Shown: one piece after another, positions 50,248 to 60,013 of the stretch
Numbering within the stretch: the stretch's first letter is position 1
Layout of the letters: each line of letters starts with the position of its first letter
Assembly (NCBI RefSeq): GCF_021390575.1
Contig: NZ_JAJEJQ010000002.1
Span: 992,001-1,056,000, forward strand
Origin: Paraburkholderia adhaesiva
Lineage (GTDB): Bacteria > Pseudomonadota > Gammaproteobacteria > Burkholderiales > Burkholderiaceae
DNA: 64,000 nucleotides
Direction: 5' to 3'
The notes under the pieces: generated by a model
What the model was told of the DNA's origin: nothing
Database searches by the model: none
Seen by the model: only the letters and a program-made list of their open reading frames with translations
Position numbers and translations under genes: made by a program

Positions 50248-51696
50248 ATGAACACCACCGAAATGTCCACCGTCATCGAGACTGACCTCCCTGCGCGCCT
50301 CGACCGTCTGCCATGGGGCCGCTTTCACGTGCTGATCGTCCTGGCGCTCGGCGTCACCTGGTTGCTCGACGGGCTCGAAGTGACGCTGGCGGGGGCGGTT
50401 GCGAGCGCGCTGAAGACGAGCCAAACGCTGCATTTCGATAACACGCAGGTGGGCCTCACCGGTAGTGCCTATATCACGGGCGCGGTGTGCGGTGCGCTCG
50501 GTTTCGGCTGGCTCACGGACCGGCTGGGGCGCCGCAAACTGTTCTTCGTCACGCTCGCGGTCTATCTGCTTGCCACCGCGGCTACCGCGTTTTCGTGGAG
50601 CTTCGCGAGTTTCATGGCGTTTCGCGCGTTGACCGGCGCGGGTATCGGCGGTGAGTACGCGGCCATCAATTCGACGATCCAGGAATTCACACCGGCGCGC
50701 GTGCGCGGATGGACCGATCTGGGCATCAATGGCACGTTCTGGGTGGGGGCGGGCATCGGAGCTGCGGGCTCGCTCGTCCTGCTCGACCCGCACTGGCTAC
50801 CGGAGGACTGGGGCTGGCGCGCGTGCTTCTTCATTGGCGCGGTGCTTGCGCTGATCATCTTGCCGATGCGTACGTGGATACCCGAAAGCCCCCGCTGGTT
50901 GCTGACGCACGGCGAGCATGACAAGGCTCGCACTGTGGTCGAAGCGATCGAAGCGCGCTTTCGCGAGGCTGGCCATATCCTCGCTTCCACCACCACCAAG
51001 CCGCTACGTCTGCGCGCGCGGGGTCATACGTCGATACGCACGGTTTTACACGTGATCTTCGTAAGGCATCGCAGACGCGCGCTCGTCGGCCTCTCGCTGA
51101 TGACCGCTCAAGCCTTCTTCTACAACGCGATATTTTTTACCTACGCGCTCGTGCTCACGGACTTTTATCACGTGCCAGGCGGCGACGTGGGGCTCTATCT
51201 TTTGCCGTTCGCGCTCGGCAACTTTCTCGGTCCGCTAGTGCTCGGCCGACTGTTCGACACGCTTGGCAGACGCACGATGATTTCCTCGACTTACGCGCTG
51301 TCGGGTCTGCTGTTGACGGCAAGCGGCTACCTGTTCGCGCAGGGCTGGCTTACCGTGACGACGCAAACGGTCGCGTGGATGGTGATCTTCTTCTTCGCGT
51401 CGGCGGCGGCGAGTTCGGCTTATTTGACCGTCAGCGAGTCTTTCCCACTTGAAATTCGCGCGCTCGCGATTGCGGTGTTCTACGCATTTGGTACTGGGCT
51501 CGGGGGGATTGCAGGCCCGGCCTTTTTCGGCCGGCTCGTCGATACGCATCAGCGCAGTGAAGTGTTCATCGGCTACCTCGTCGGCTCCGCGCTGATGCTC
51601 GCCGCAGCGCTGATCGCCGCGATATGGGGCGTGGACGCGGAGCGCAAACCGCTCGAGCATGTCGCTACACCGCTTTCGGCGTTGCCGGATGAGTGA
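50248..51696 (+). CDS. MFS transporter (sugar/acid:H+ symporter type)
   Basis: A 482-residue transporter with 12 predicted helices. The motif A loop GWLTDRLGRRKLFF lies between helices 2 and 3 and its repeat GRLFDTLGRRTMIS between 8 and 9. WIPESPRWLL after helix 6 is the sugar-porter PESPR motif. RALTGAGIGGEYAAIN is in helix 4. The substrate could be an aromatic acid or sugar. No ribosome site is seen before ATG 50248, which directly follows the tandem repeats; ATG 50263 is an alternative. Confidence 0.9.
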   Translation: MNTTEMSTVIETDLPARLDRLPWGRFHVLIVLALGVTWLLDGLEVTLAGAVASALKTSQTLHFDNTQVGLTGSAYITGAVCGALGFGWLTDRLGRRKLFFVTLAVYLLATAATAFSWSFASFMAFRALTGAGIGGEYAAINSTIQEFTPARVRGWTDLGINGTFWVGAGIGAAGSLVLLDPHWLPEDWGWRACFFIGAVLALIILPMRTWIPESPRWLLTHGEHDKARTVVEAIEARFREAGHILASTTTKPLRLRARGHTSIRTVLHVIFVRHRRRALVGLSLMTAQAFFYNAIFFTYALVLTDFYHVPGGDVGLYLLPFALGNFLGPLVLGRLFDTLGRRTMISSTYALSGLLLTASGYLFAQGWLTVTTQTVAWMVIFFFASAAASSAYLTVSESFPLEIRALAIAVFYAFGTGLGGIAGPAFFGRLVDTHQRSEVFIGYLVGSALMLAAALIAAIWGVDAERKPLEHVATPLSALPDE

Positions 51697-51932
51697 GCGG
51701 TCGTGTAGCACGTAGGGTGCGTAACGGCACCCGGTGCACTCGCGTCAGCGTGTGAAAGTCAAAGATCGCGTTTACCCGAGGCTCGACGATAAATGGAAAG
51801 CCCTCGATAAATGCTTTTTCAGCCGAGCGATAAGTCAGGACCCGAATTGAAGTTTCTCGCCTGCATACAGAACGCTGACCAATTTAATTCAGAAAAGCAC
51901 GCGTCAGCCATTCTGGATTGACGATAGCGTTA

Positions 51933-52580
51933 TCAATGCCGGTATATACCGGGCATATAGCTCGGGAAATCGTAGCGTGTCGTTGTTGCGTAGCGAAGCA
52001 CGGGCGGGCGAGGGACGCGCCGATGCACATGCTTCGTCATTCGCTTCGGTCCCGGAGGTGTGACAGAGACCGGAGGAATGTCTTGCGGCTGAACGGTTGG
52101 CGCCACGGCTGGTGCGTTCGCGGGGACCCATCCCCCGTTGATCATGGCCTGGGTAAGCAGCGCCCTGGTTTCGGGCGTACTGCCCCTTCGGGCGATGACG
52201 CCGCTAGTCGCTTCGATCACACAATCCCATTGAGCGACGGCTGCGCAGGCGCGCGCGCGCGCGAGCAGAATACCGGGCCCGTCGAACCGGGGCGCCGCCG
52301 CCTGGTCACTCGCGGCCACGGGCGCGTTCGCTACCGGACCCGAGAGTGTCGAGTGATCCGGTTCGGCAGGCTTCGCACGAGCATGGTGGTCGCTATCGTA
52401 CTTCGCGCCGATCGCGAGCATGAGCAGGTAAAACGAAAGACTCAGGCCGAGGCTGAGCCATGCTCCTGCAGTGAGGCGCTCGGGATTGTCGACGCTATCA
52501 GCGGCGCGGGTGTCTGACACTTCTACATCGTCCGCCGGCGTGTCGTCTGGCTCTCGTTCGTGGTGTTTCGGCATCGCCAT
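51933..52580 (-). CDS. Hypothetical single-pass membrane protein
   Basis: A 215-residue protein: polar N-terminus (about 1-35), one transmembrane helix (LTAGAWLSLGLSLSFYLLML), a Pro/Ala-rich linker, a TPR-like segment (ARACAAVAQWDCVIEAT, then SGVIARRGSTPETRALLTQA), and a basic Pro-rich tail. No family is recognised. ATG 52580 has GGAGGG 11 bp upstream. It is adjacent to another small envelope gene and lies opposite pgaA, so a link to poly-GlcNAc is possible but unproven. Confidence 0.62.
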   Translation of the reverse strand: MAMPKHHEREPDDTPADDVEVSDTRAADSVDNPERLTAGAWLSLGLSLSFYLLMLAIGAKYDSDHHARAKPAEPDHSTLSGPVANAPVAASDQAAAPRFDGPGILLARARACAAVAQWDCVIEATSGVIARRGSTPETRALLTQAMINGGWVPANAPAVAPTVQPQDIPPVSVTPPGPKRMTKHVHRRVPRPPVLRYATTTRYDFPSYMPGIYRH

Positions 52581-52694
52581 GGCCCGCGTTTCCCTCCGGT
52601 GCTGGGTCTCAAGCCGCAATGACGCTCAACGTCATGTCGCCCTGCGTATCACGCAGTTGCGCACGCGTAATGCCCGGTATGTGTCGCGGTCGCT

Positions 52695-53165
52695 CTACCA
52701 CTTTATCCGGGCGTTCATGTTTCCAGTCTGCACGATCTCGAACTTCATTTCGCCACGATATGTGCCTTCTATACGGTAGTCGGCCTCCGGTACAGAGAAC
52801 AGACAGTGAGGACCTGCTGCAACGAAATCCATCAGGACGCGGCCGTGTCGCCGAACCTTGACCGCGACGTCGGAGAGCAGTGCACCATCGGCGGCGGACA
52901 CGAACGATATCGCCATGTTGAAAGGATGGTCCGGATCGGGCGAGGTGACGTGCGAATCGATCCCGGGTTTGCCGCACACGTAATAGAGCATCTGTTGCGG
53001 CGCGGGGTTTGCCGAGGGTGGACGCGGTGCCGCAGGTGCGGCGGTTTGCATGCTCTGCGGTTGCGCTGGCTGTGCGTACTGTGCTTTTACAGACGGCACG
53101 TCAGTGCACGCGATGAGCAGGATGCCAGAAAGCGCAAGCAGATCGCGTTTCTTGAAGACCACCAT
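52695..53165 (-). CDS. Hypothetical secreted protein (probable lipoprotein)
   Basis: A 156-residue protein with a signal peptide and lipobox-like LLIACTD (Cys at about 20). A Gln/Pro/Ala-rich segment (YAQPAQPQSMQTAAPAAPRP) precedes a small globular part with two Cys (YVCGKPGI and GPHCLFS). It ends as beta-rich VPEADYRIEGTYRGEMKFE. No family recognised. ATG 53165 has AGGGAGAT upstream. It diverges from pgaA across a 480-bp gap. Confidence 0.62.
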   Translation of the reverse strand: MVVFKKRDLLALSGILLIACTDVPSVKAQYAQPAQPQSMQTAAPAAPRPPSANPAPQQMLYYVCGKPGIDSHVTSPDPDHPFNMAISFVSAADGALLSDVAVKVRRHGRVLMDFVAAGPHCLFSVPEADYRIEGTYRGEMKFEIVQTGNMNARIKW

Positions 53166-53648
53166 GATTGATCTCCCTGGCGGATGATCAAAAGGATAGG
53201 AATCGACGGAGCGAAATGCAACCTTGGCGGGCTTGAAGGAGTCTCCGGCGGTGCTTTCACTTTATAGCAGCAAGCTGCTCGCGTTGGCCCAGTCGCCGTA
53301 CAGTTGGGATGTTGAACGGCTTAAAACGAAATAAATTCTCCATCGGCGTCAGACACGCAAAGACACGCAAAGGCGCGCCGCGGGCAAGCAGTTTCTTCAA
53401 TCAGACAAAAGCCGGACGTCCGGCTCCATTGCGTGAATAAAGTCTCGTTACAGATTTTACTGAGCTGAGGTTAGCTTTCCCGTTCCCGTCGCGAGTACCT
53501 TGTTTACTGCATCCGATTGCGTATTCGTTCAACTGATTGATGTAACCATCCCGTCCAGTTTTTAAGCATTAGTGTGCCAATTGAGGCACATCGATTGCGC
53601 CAGGGGACTCGCATTTTCGCGTTTAACTTTCGGCAGGGAACTGGTGAC
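53166..53648. other. Long leader/intergenic region before pgaA
   Basis: 483 bp without a supported gene. It contains the dyad AGCAGC-AA-GCTGCT (53266-53279), a 10-bp tandem pair AGACACGCAA (53351-53370), a perfect 14-bp palindrome GCCGGACGTCCGGC (53411-53424) and an inverted repeat GTGCC-AATTGA-GGCAC (53574-53589). The last lies 60 bp before the ATG. These are candidates for pga regulation; no promoter is convincing. Confidence 0.5.
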
Positions 53649-56054
53649 ATGAATGAGAACAAACATGTATATGCGGCGCCTTCGCAGCGGCAGCTGACAG
53701 GTTGCGCGCGCGCAGCCATCCTGCTTTTGTCCGCCTTTGCCGCGCTCGAAAGCGAAGACGTAGTGGCGATGGAGTCGCGTGGCGAGAAGCCGGTGGTGTA
53801 CGTTGTCGCGCTGGCCGACGCACCTCTCGACGCGTCTCCGCCGAGTCGAGCCGTGATGTCCGATGCGTTCGGCACAACGATCTACGCGGTGGCCGTGGCG
53901 TCACCGTCTCCCGAGGAGAGGGCAGGCACCGCGCCCATACCGGTGACCGCCCCGGTTGCGCGTGAGTCTGAAGCGCCTGCGGAAGAAATCGTAGCGCAGG
54001 CGCCTAAGGAGCAGATGAGTACGCAGCCGCTCGCCCCGACGAGCGGGTTGAGTGCGGCACCCGCTGCCGGCACGCCAACACCTGCTAATCCACGGGATCA
54101 GGGACCCCAGCCTGGATCGCTAGGGCAGATCCCTCCAGCAGCTGCTGCTGGGCAGCAGAGCCTTCAACCTAACGACGCGCTGCGCCAAAGCGTCCTCGCA
54201 CTTGCCACCAGTGGCGGCGCGATTCGCGCACTTGAACAGGCCAAGGCGAGACCCGATGTGTTCTCGCCGGTCGACATCGCGCAGATCGAGGAACTCAGCA
54301 TCCGGCAGGAAGTGAGGGGTGGTCGGGACAAGGTTCGTTCGATGACGAGTTCCGATCGCTTCGATGCACTCGATGCGTCCATTCGCAAGGCGGATGAATT
54401 CGACTCGCGACTGCCCAAAACGCCGGAATACGCGCAAGTGCGTGCATCGCTTGCCGGCGACCGTACTGTCGCCTTCGCGGCGCGCGGGAGGATGGAGGAT
54501 GCCGTCGCCGCGTTCGAATCGATCCCGCAGCAGTCCGAGGTTTCGGTCGAAGCCCTCGCAGCGGTGGGTGAGGCCTATTCCTATCTGCAGCAACCGGCGA
54601 AGGGGGAGCAGGTCTATCGCCGCGCGATCGAACAGTCAGCCTCGGTTCCCGCCGATGCGGCGACGCTCGGATATCAGTACGGCACGCACACGCGTCTGAT
54701 TGATTTGCGCGAAGGTCTGTTTTACGCGCTCACTGACCAGAACAAATATGCGCAAGCCCAGCAGGTGCTCGACGACATCCAGCATTCGCTGCCACCGGCC
54801 AGTGAGGTTCATCCGTGGGACGTTGCGAACGACGACTATCTGCGCTACTACCGCCTGCTCGCGCAGTTTCAGATCTACGAGGGCCAGACGAGTGCGGGCA
54901 TGGCCGGACTGCAACGTCTTGAGCAACAGGTGCCGTTCAACTCGGAAGTGCGCAACGCGCAAGCCGACGCGACGCTCGGCATGTCCCAGACGCGGCACGC
55001 GCGCGACATGTACTCCGCAACATTGACGGACCACCCGGACAACATCGAGAGCCTGGCGGGGCTGGGCCGGGCATCGCTTGCGCTGGGCGACTATGCAAGC
55101 GCACGCCGCATCAACGATGCCTTCGACGACACGTTTCCGGAGAACGGTTCCGTGCGCAGTTTCAAGCGCGACTTCGCGGCATACCGCGCGCCAGTGCTGT
55201 CTGTCGATGCAAGTGGCGAACATGGCAACTCGGTGTTGGCGGACAACCAGTTCAGCATCGACACGACGTTGTATTCGCCACCCATCTACGACTATTGGCG
55301 CGTTTTTGCCCATACGTTCTACGGTTATGCGGACACGGATATTGGCAACATCAGCCGTACGCGTGTCGGTGCCGGCGGCGACTATCGCAACGGACCGCTG
55401 ACCGTGACCGGTGAGGTGACCCGTTCGATGGGCGGCAATGGACGAACCGGCGGCAACGGCGAAGTCAGCTTTGCGTTCAATGACTATGTGTCGGCCAGCG
55501 CGGGGGTCGACAGCGACTCCAATGCAATTCCCTGGAAGGCTTACGTCCAGCATCTGTGGGGGAAAACCGCACAGTTCAGCTTGAATTTCACTGACACCGA
55601 ACGGCGTTCGGCGTCCGTATCGTACGGCGCCGCGCGCTATAGCGACTCCAACTTCAATCAGGAGATTGCGTTGAGTGGGACACAGCGTGTATTTACCGCT
55701 CCAAACCAGTTGGTGAATCTCACACTGAATCTCAACACGAGCAGCAACACGATCACCAACGCGGCGTACTTCGCGCCTTCGCGAGATTACACGGCCGAAG
55801 TGGTCGCGATGCACCAGTGGGCGATGTGGCGCAGCGGCGAAAAGGCCCTGGTGCAGCGCACCTATCTGATCGTGGGCGCGTATAACCAGCGCGGCTTCGG
55901 CACGAGTGCGGAATACGGTGGACGCATCGAACAGGCGTGGACATTCAGTCACGACATCTCGCTTCTCTATGGCGTCGGCGTACTCAGCCACGCCTACGAC
56001 GGTTCGCGAGAAACGTCCGTTACTGCCTACGCCGCGCTCACGGTGCCGTTCTGA
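53649..56054 (+). CDS. pgaA: Poly-beta-1,6-GlcNAc export porin PgaA
   Basis: An 801-residue outer-membrane protein: a signal segment (AAILLLSAFAALESEDVV) and an unusual Pro/Ala-rich stretch (about residues 85-165), then TPR repeats (about 180-500) and a C-terminal beta-barrel (about 510-801, ending YAALTVPF). PgaA exports partly deacetylated poly-GlcNAc. The frame extends to GTG 53574, but ATG 53649 follows AGGGAACTGG. pgaB follows after 26 bp. E. coli PgaA is similar in length but lacks such a long Pro-rich region, as I recall. Confidence 0.9.
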   Translation: MNENKHVYAAPSQRQLTGCARAAILLLSAFAALESEDVVAMESRGEKPVVYVVALADAPLDASPPSRAVMSDAFGTTIYAVAVASPSPEERAGTAPIPVTAPVARESEAPAEEIVAQAPKEQMSTQPLAPTSGLSAAPAAGTPTPANPRDQGPQPGSLGQIPPAAAAGQQSLQPNDALRQSVLALATSGGAIRALEQAKARPDVFSPVDIAQIEELSIRQEVRGGRDKVRSMTSSDRFDALDASIRKADEFDSRLPKTPEYAQVRASLAGDRTVAFAARGRMEDAVAAFESIPQQSEVSVEALAAVGEAYSYLQQPAKGEQVYRRAIEQSASVPADAATLGYQYGTHTRLIDLREGLFYALTDQNKYAQAQQVLDDIQHSLPPASEVHPWDVANDDYLRYYRLLAQFQIYEGQTSAGMAGLQRLEQQVPFNSEVRNAQADATLGMSQTRHARDMYSATLTDHPDNIESLAGLGRASLALGDYASARRINDAFDDTFPENGSVRSFKRDFAAYRAPVLSVDASGEHGNSVLADNQFSIDTTLYSPPIYDYWRVFAHTFYGYADTDIGNISRTRVGAGGDYRNGPLTVTGEVTRSMGGNGRTGGNGEVSFAFNDYVSASAGVDSDSNAIPWKAYVQHLWGKTAQFSLNFTDTERRSASVSYGAARYSDSNFNQEIALSGTQRVFTAPNQLVNLTLNLNTSSNTITNAAYFAPSRDYTAEVVAMHQWAMWRSGEKALVQRTYLIVGAYNQRGFGTSAEYGGRIEQAWTFSHDISLLYGVGVLSHAYDGSRETSVTAYAALTVPF

Positions 56055-56080
56055 CTTTGAATTGTGAAGGGAGGCCGGCG

Positions 56081-58165
56081 ATGGATTCACGTCGACGTTT
56101 CGTATGCAGCTGCCTGGGGGCCATGGCGGGCTGCACGTTGTTTCCGTCGATCGCGCCGGCCAAACTGATCGACATCCTTCCGCCGGCTGATCCCGCGGAT
56201 GGCAAGACGTTTCGCGTGCTCTGCTTTCATGACGTGCGCGACAATCTGCGAGCCGAATTCAATACGAACAACGTGCTCGATCCGTATGCGGTCGATACCG
56301 GCACGCTGACATCGCTGTTTTCGTGGCTGGAGTCGAATGCCTATCACCCCGTCACGTTCGGCGCGATCGTAGCGTCGCGCCATGGCGGCAAGCCCTTGCC
56401 ACCGCGCGCGGTGCTGCTGACTTTCGATGACGGCTTCAAGAGCCACCATGACAAGGTGCTTCCGCTTCTCAAGCAATTCGATTATCCGGCTGTCATGGGG
56501 ATCGTGACAGCGTGGATAGACACGCCCGCGGACTCAAGCATTCGACTTTCGGACACGGTCGTCGTGCCGCGCAATACGTACATGTCGTGGGACGAGATTC
56601 GCGCGGTAGCCGCATCGGGGCTCGTCGAGTTGGCGTGTCATACACACGACCTGCATCACGGCGCCGTGGCCAATCCGCAAGGCAATCAATTGCCGGCGGC
56701 GACGTCGCATTTGTATCTGAAGGATCAGCAGCGCTATGAGACGGACGCCGAATTCGAGTCGCGCGTGCGAACTGATCTGGCCAGGTGCATGCGGCAGGTC
56801 AAGAATCAGACAGGCGTGTCGATTCGCTCTATGGTGTGGCCGTATGGCGCGCAGAATCTGACCGTGCGCAACGTGTCGTCGCGCCTTGGCATGCCTACGC
56901 AGTTCACGCTCGAGTCCGGGCCGAATACGAGCGACATTCCGCTCGACCGCCTGCGCCGGATTCTCGCGACGTATGACCTCGACGTCGGTGGTCTGGAGCG
57001 CTCGATGCGTGAGCCGGCGGAGAATCGCGGGCAGATCAATCCGGTGGAACGCGTTGTCGTGGTTTCGCTGGACGATGTCTATGATCCCGCGCCCGATGTG
57101 CAGGAGAAGAAACTCGGTGAGTTGATCGAGCGGATTTATCGTTTGCAGCCAAGTTCGGTTTACCTGCAGGCCTTCTCGGATCCCGCGCACACCGGCGTGG
57201 CTCAGGCGATGTATTTTCCGAACCGGCATTTGCCCGTGCGTTCCGATCTGTTCTCCCGTGCGGCGTGGCAGTTGAATACGCGCTCCAACGTGCAGGTTTA
57301 TGCGTGGATGCCTATGCTCGCTTTCGCGGTGCCCGCGCAGCTTAACGGCCGCGTCGAGTTCGTGACCGCCTCAAGGGGCAGTACGGTACCGCCCGGAGTG
57401 TCGAACGTGCGGCGACTGAGTCCGTTCGACCCGACTGCACGCGCGTACGTGCGTGAGCTATACGAAGACCTTGGGAAATACGCTGCTTTTACCGGGCTGC
57501 TCTTCGGCGAAGACGCGACGCTCAGCGATTTCGAGGATGCCGGACAGCACGGTCGCCAGATGCTCGCGAGCTGGAATCTGCCGCACGACATTGATCAGAT
57601 TCGGGCGAATCCTGAACTCGCGAAGCGTTGGGGTAACCTGAAAACCCGCCATCTTCTGGAATTCTCGAAGGAATTGCAGCGCATCGTCCTCGACAGTCAG
57701 AACAGCGACGAGGTGCTGACCGTGCGCACGATCTTTCCCGATGTCGTGCTCGACCCGGACGCCGGGCAGCACTATGCGCAGGACTATCAGGCGTTCCTGA
57801 ACAACTACGATTTCGTTGGCCTGCTCGCCATGCCGTCGCGACAGGGCGTCTCGTCCGTGGACAACTGGCTCGACACGCTCGGCCAGCACATACGTGCCGT
57901 GCCGCATGGACCCCGTAGAACGGTCTTTCTCCTGGAAGCGATCGATTTCCGCACGGGTGAGAACATACCGGCCGACCGTCTGACCCAGCAGATGGGTCAT
58001 CTTCGGGAATCCGGCATGGTGAGTTTCGGCTACTACCCCGACAACTACGCACGCGACTTACCGAACGCGCTCGTGATGCGCGACGTCATGTCGATGCGAT
58101 CGCGGCTCGATCCAACTGCGATTAATGCGCTGCTCAAGAGCACACCAGGGGGGATGAATCAATGA
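56081..58165 (+). CDS. pgaB: Poly-GlcNAc N-deacetylase PgaB
   Basis: A 694-residue lipoprotein that removes some N-acetyl groups before export. The N-terminus has MDSRRRFVCSC (an SRRRF Tat-like motif) and a lipobox MAGC (Cys 18). The deacetylase domain (about 45-275) has FDDGFKSHHDK (catalytic Asp and metal Asp) and ACHTHDLHH (zinc His pair). The C-terminal hydrolase-like domain (about 320-650) binds polymer. Its stop overlaps pgaC (ATGA). Confidence 0.93.
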   Translation: MDSRRRFVCSCLGAMAGCTLFPSIAPAKLIDILPPADPADGKTFRVLCFHDVRDNLRAEFNTNNVLDPYAVDTGTLTSLFSWLESNAYHPVTFGAIVASRHGGKPLPPRAVLLTFDDGFKSHHDKVLPLLKQFDYPAVMGIVTAWIDTPADSSIRLSDTVVVPRNTYMSWDEIRAVAASGLVELACHTHDLHHGAVANPQGNQLPAATSHLYLKDQQRYETDAEFESRVRTDLARCMRQVKNQTGVSIRSMVWPYGAQNLTVRNVSSRLGMPTQFTLESGPNTSDIPLDRLRRILATYDLDVGGLERSMREPAENRGQINPVERVVVVSLDDVYDPAPDVQEKKLGELIERIYRLQPSSVYLQAFSDPAHTGVAQAMYFPNRHLPVRSDLFSRAAWQLNTRSNVQVYAWMPMLAFAVPAQLNGRVEFVTASRGSTVPPGVSNVRRLSPFDPTARAYVRELYEDLGKYAAFTGLLFGEDATLSDFEDAGQHGRQMLASWNLPHDIDQIRANPELAKRWGNLKTRHLLEFSKELQRIVLDSQNSDEVLTVRTIFPDVVLDPDAGQHYAQDYQAFLNNYDFVGLLAMPSRQGVSSVDNWLDTLGQHIRAVPHGPRRTVFLLEAIDFRTGENIPADRLTQQMGHLRESGMVSFGYYPDNYARDLPNALVMRDVMSMRSRLDPTAINALLKSTPGGMNQ

Positions 58166-59430
58166 TGCATATCGTGATCAACCGGCTTCAGGATTTCATC
58201 TTCTTCTACCCGTTTTTTATGTCCTATCTTTGGATGATCGGCGGGACCGTTCATTTTCTTGCGCTGGAGCACGGGCGAACCCGCTCGCCGCGCGCATTGA
58301 GAATGGCAGGGATGCCGAAGGTGGCGATCATCGTGCCGTGCTACAACGAGGAGTCCAACGCGCGCCGCGTATTGCGTCATCTGGCGACGCTCAAGTACGC
58401 CAATTACGAAATCATCGCGGTCAACGACGGTAGCCGCGACCACACGGGTGACGTGCTGAACGAACTGTCGGCCGAGATTCCGCATTTGACCGTGGTTCAT
58501 CACTCGAAGAACGAGGGCAAGGCGATTGGGCTGACGACGGCCGCCGTGGTGACCGACGCGCCGTTCCTGATGTGCATCGATGGTGACTCGCTGCTTGGCG
58601 ACGACGCTATCGAATGGATGCTGGAGCACTTCATTTCCGATCCGAACGTGGGAGCGGTGACCGGCAACCCGCGTATCCGCACACGTACTTCACTGCTCGG
58701 GCGGATGCAGGTCGGTGAATTTTCGTCGATTGTCGGACTCATCAAGCGCACGCAGCAGGTTTATGGCCGGATCTTCACGGTGTCCGGTGTCATCACGATG
58801 TTCCGCAAGAGCGCGCTTGCCGATGTTGGATACTGGAGCTCGGACATGCTGACCGAGGACATCGATATCAGCTGGAAGCTCCAGTGCAACGACTGGCGCG
58901 TGGCGTACGAGCCACACGCACTCAGCTGGATCCTGATGCCCGAGACGCTGAAAGGTCTCTACAAGCAGCGCCTGCGCTGGGCGAAAGGGGGCATTCAGGT
59001 GCTGTTCAAGTATTCGGGCACGCTCATGAGCGCGAGGCGGCTCATGATGTGGCCGCTGTTCATCGAGTATGTGCTCGGTATTGCGTGGGCATATTCGATG
59101 TCTTTTATTTTGCTGCTCGCGGCGATCGGCACCGTTTATTCATTGCCGGAGGACTGGAACGTCGCACTCGTGCCACACTGGCACGGCATGTTGCTGGTGG
59201 CGACCTGTGTCCTGCAGATCATTGTCGGCTGCCTGATCGACAGGCGGTACGACGAAAAGCTGCTGCTCTATATATTGGATACCGTCTGGTATCCGCTGGC
59301 GTTCTGGTTGATCAACATGGTCACCACCGTCGTCGCGCTGCCCGTCATCACCCTGCGTCGGCGTGGTGAGCGTGCAGTCTGGACTAGCCCCGATCGAGGT
59401 ATTCAAAATGAACAACAGGCCCGTCATTGA
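58162..59430 (+). CDS. pgaC: Poly-beta-1,6-GlcNAc synthase PgaC
   Basis: A 422-residue inner-membrane GT2 synthase that polymerises UDP-GlcNAc. Features: an N-terminal membrane helix, KVAIIVPCYNEESNARRVL, the DGDS-type metal motif in CIDGDSLLG, TEDIDISWKLQ and the processive QRLRWAKGG motif. Two or more C-terminal helices (YVLGIAWAYSMSFILLLAAI and beyond) follow. ATG 58162 overlaps the pgaB stop. pgaD begins inside its last codons. Confidence 0.94.
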   Translation: MMHIVINRLQDFIFFYPFFMSYLWMIGGTVHFLALEHGRTRSPRALRMAGMPKVAIIVPCYNEESNARRVLRHLATLKYANYEIIAVNDGSRDHTGDVLNELSAEIPHLTVVHHSKNEGKAIGLTTAAVVTDAPFLMCIDGDSLLGDDAIEWMLEHFISDPNVGAVTGNPRIRTRTSLLGRMQVGEFSSIVGLIKRTQQVYGRIFTVSGVITMFRKSALADVGYWSSDMLTEDIDISWKLQCNDWRVAYEPHALSWILMPETLKGLYKQRLRWAKGGIQVLFKYSGTLMSARRLMMWPLFIEYVLGIAWAYSMSFILLLAAIGTVYSLPEDWNVALVPHWHGMLLVATCVLQIIVGCLIDRRYDEKLLLYILDTVWYPLAFWLINMVTTVVALPVITLRRRGERAVWTSPDRGIQNEQQARH

Positions 59431-60013
59431 TCTCTCCCTGCGTTCCGCGCGTCAGATCATCGCCGAAAAGGGCAAGGCACGCGGGATTCTGCTCATTCTA
59501 TGGTTCCGGCTCATCCGGCCCGCGTGTGTCGGTTCGATGTGGGGGGGCATCACCGTCTACGCGTACCGGTATCTGTTGCCGTTCGACGAGGGCGATCTGT
59601 CCATGCGCGAGCTGGTTTCGTATCTCGCCGCCATCGGCGCGATTGCATCGGTTTTGACGGTGTGGATGATTCTTGAGCGCGTGGCTCACCCGTTTGCGTC
59701 GAAGTCGCGTATGCAACGGCTGCTGCGGCGCAAGGCGGGCCTGACTCTCGAGCCGGGGCCTTTCGCATCGGAAACGCTGCGTGACTGGAAAACGATATCG
59801 CACGTGTTCTTCGCTTCGCACGACGCGAATGGGCTCATTGCGGCGCTGAATGCGCTCATCCTTCATGCACCGGCTGGGCACAGCGCGGCGGACGGCAGGG
59901 CTGAAACAAACGCCCATGACGAAGCGAAGCACGCACGCTATTCGATTGCCGAAGTGTCCGGCAGGCCGCCGCGCGCGCCGAGAGATTTCCGGCCGGGTCA
60001 CAGGAATTACTGA
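59408..60013 (+). CDS. pgaD: PgaD, accessory protein for poly-GlcNAc synthesis
   Basis: A 201-residue protein with two transmembrane segments (LLILWFRLIRPACVGSMWGGI and LVSYLAAIGAIASVLTVWMI). In E. coli PgaD is the small membrane partner of PgaC in c-di-GMP control. ATG 59408 overlaps pgaC by 23 bp and has GAGGTAT upstream. The long basic C-terminal tail is variable. Position and topology support the name more than sequence similarity does. Confidence 0.82.
   Translation: MNNRPVIDLSLRSARQIIAEKGKARGILLILWFRLIRPACVGSMWGGITVYAYRYLLPFDEGDLSMRELVSYLAAIGAIASVLTVWMILERVAHPFASKSRMQRLLRRKAGLTLEPGPFASETLRDWKTISHVFFASHDANGLIAALNALILHAPAGHSAADGRAETNAHDEAKHARYSIAEVSGRPPRAPRDFRPGHRNY

Noticed and set aside
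51939..51952. Perfect palindrome CCGGTATATACCGG
   Set aside because: It lies in the last codons of the hypothetical membrane-protein gene at 51933-52580, so it could be chance within coding sequence.
53349..53370. Tandem AGACACGCAA pair as a possible CRISPR or mobile-element end
   Set aside because: Only two 10-bp copies with no spacers or transposase nearby; too short to support either.
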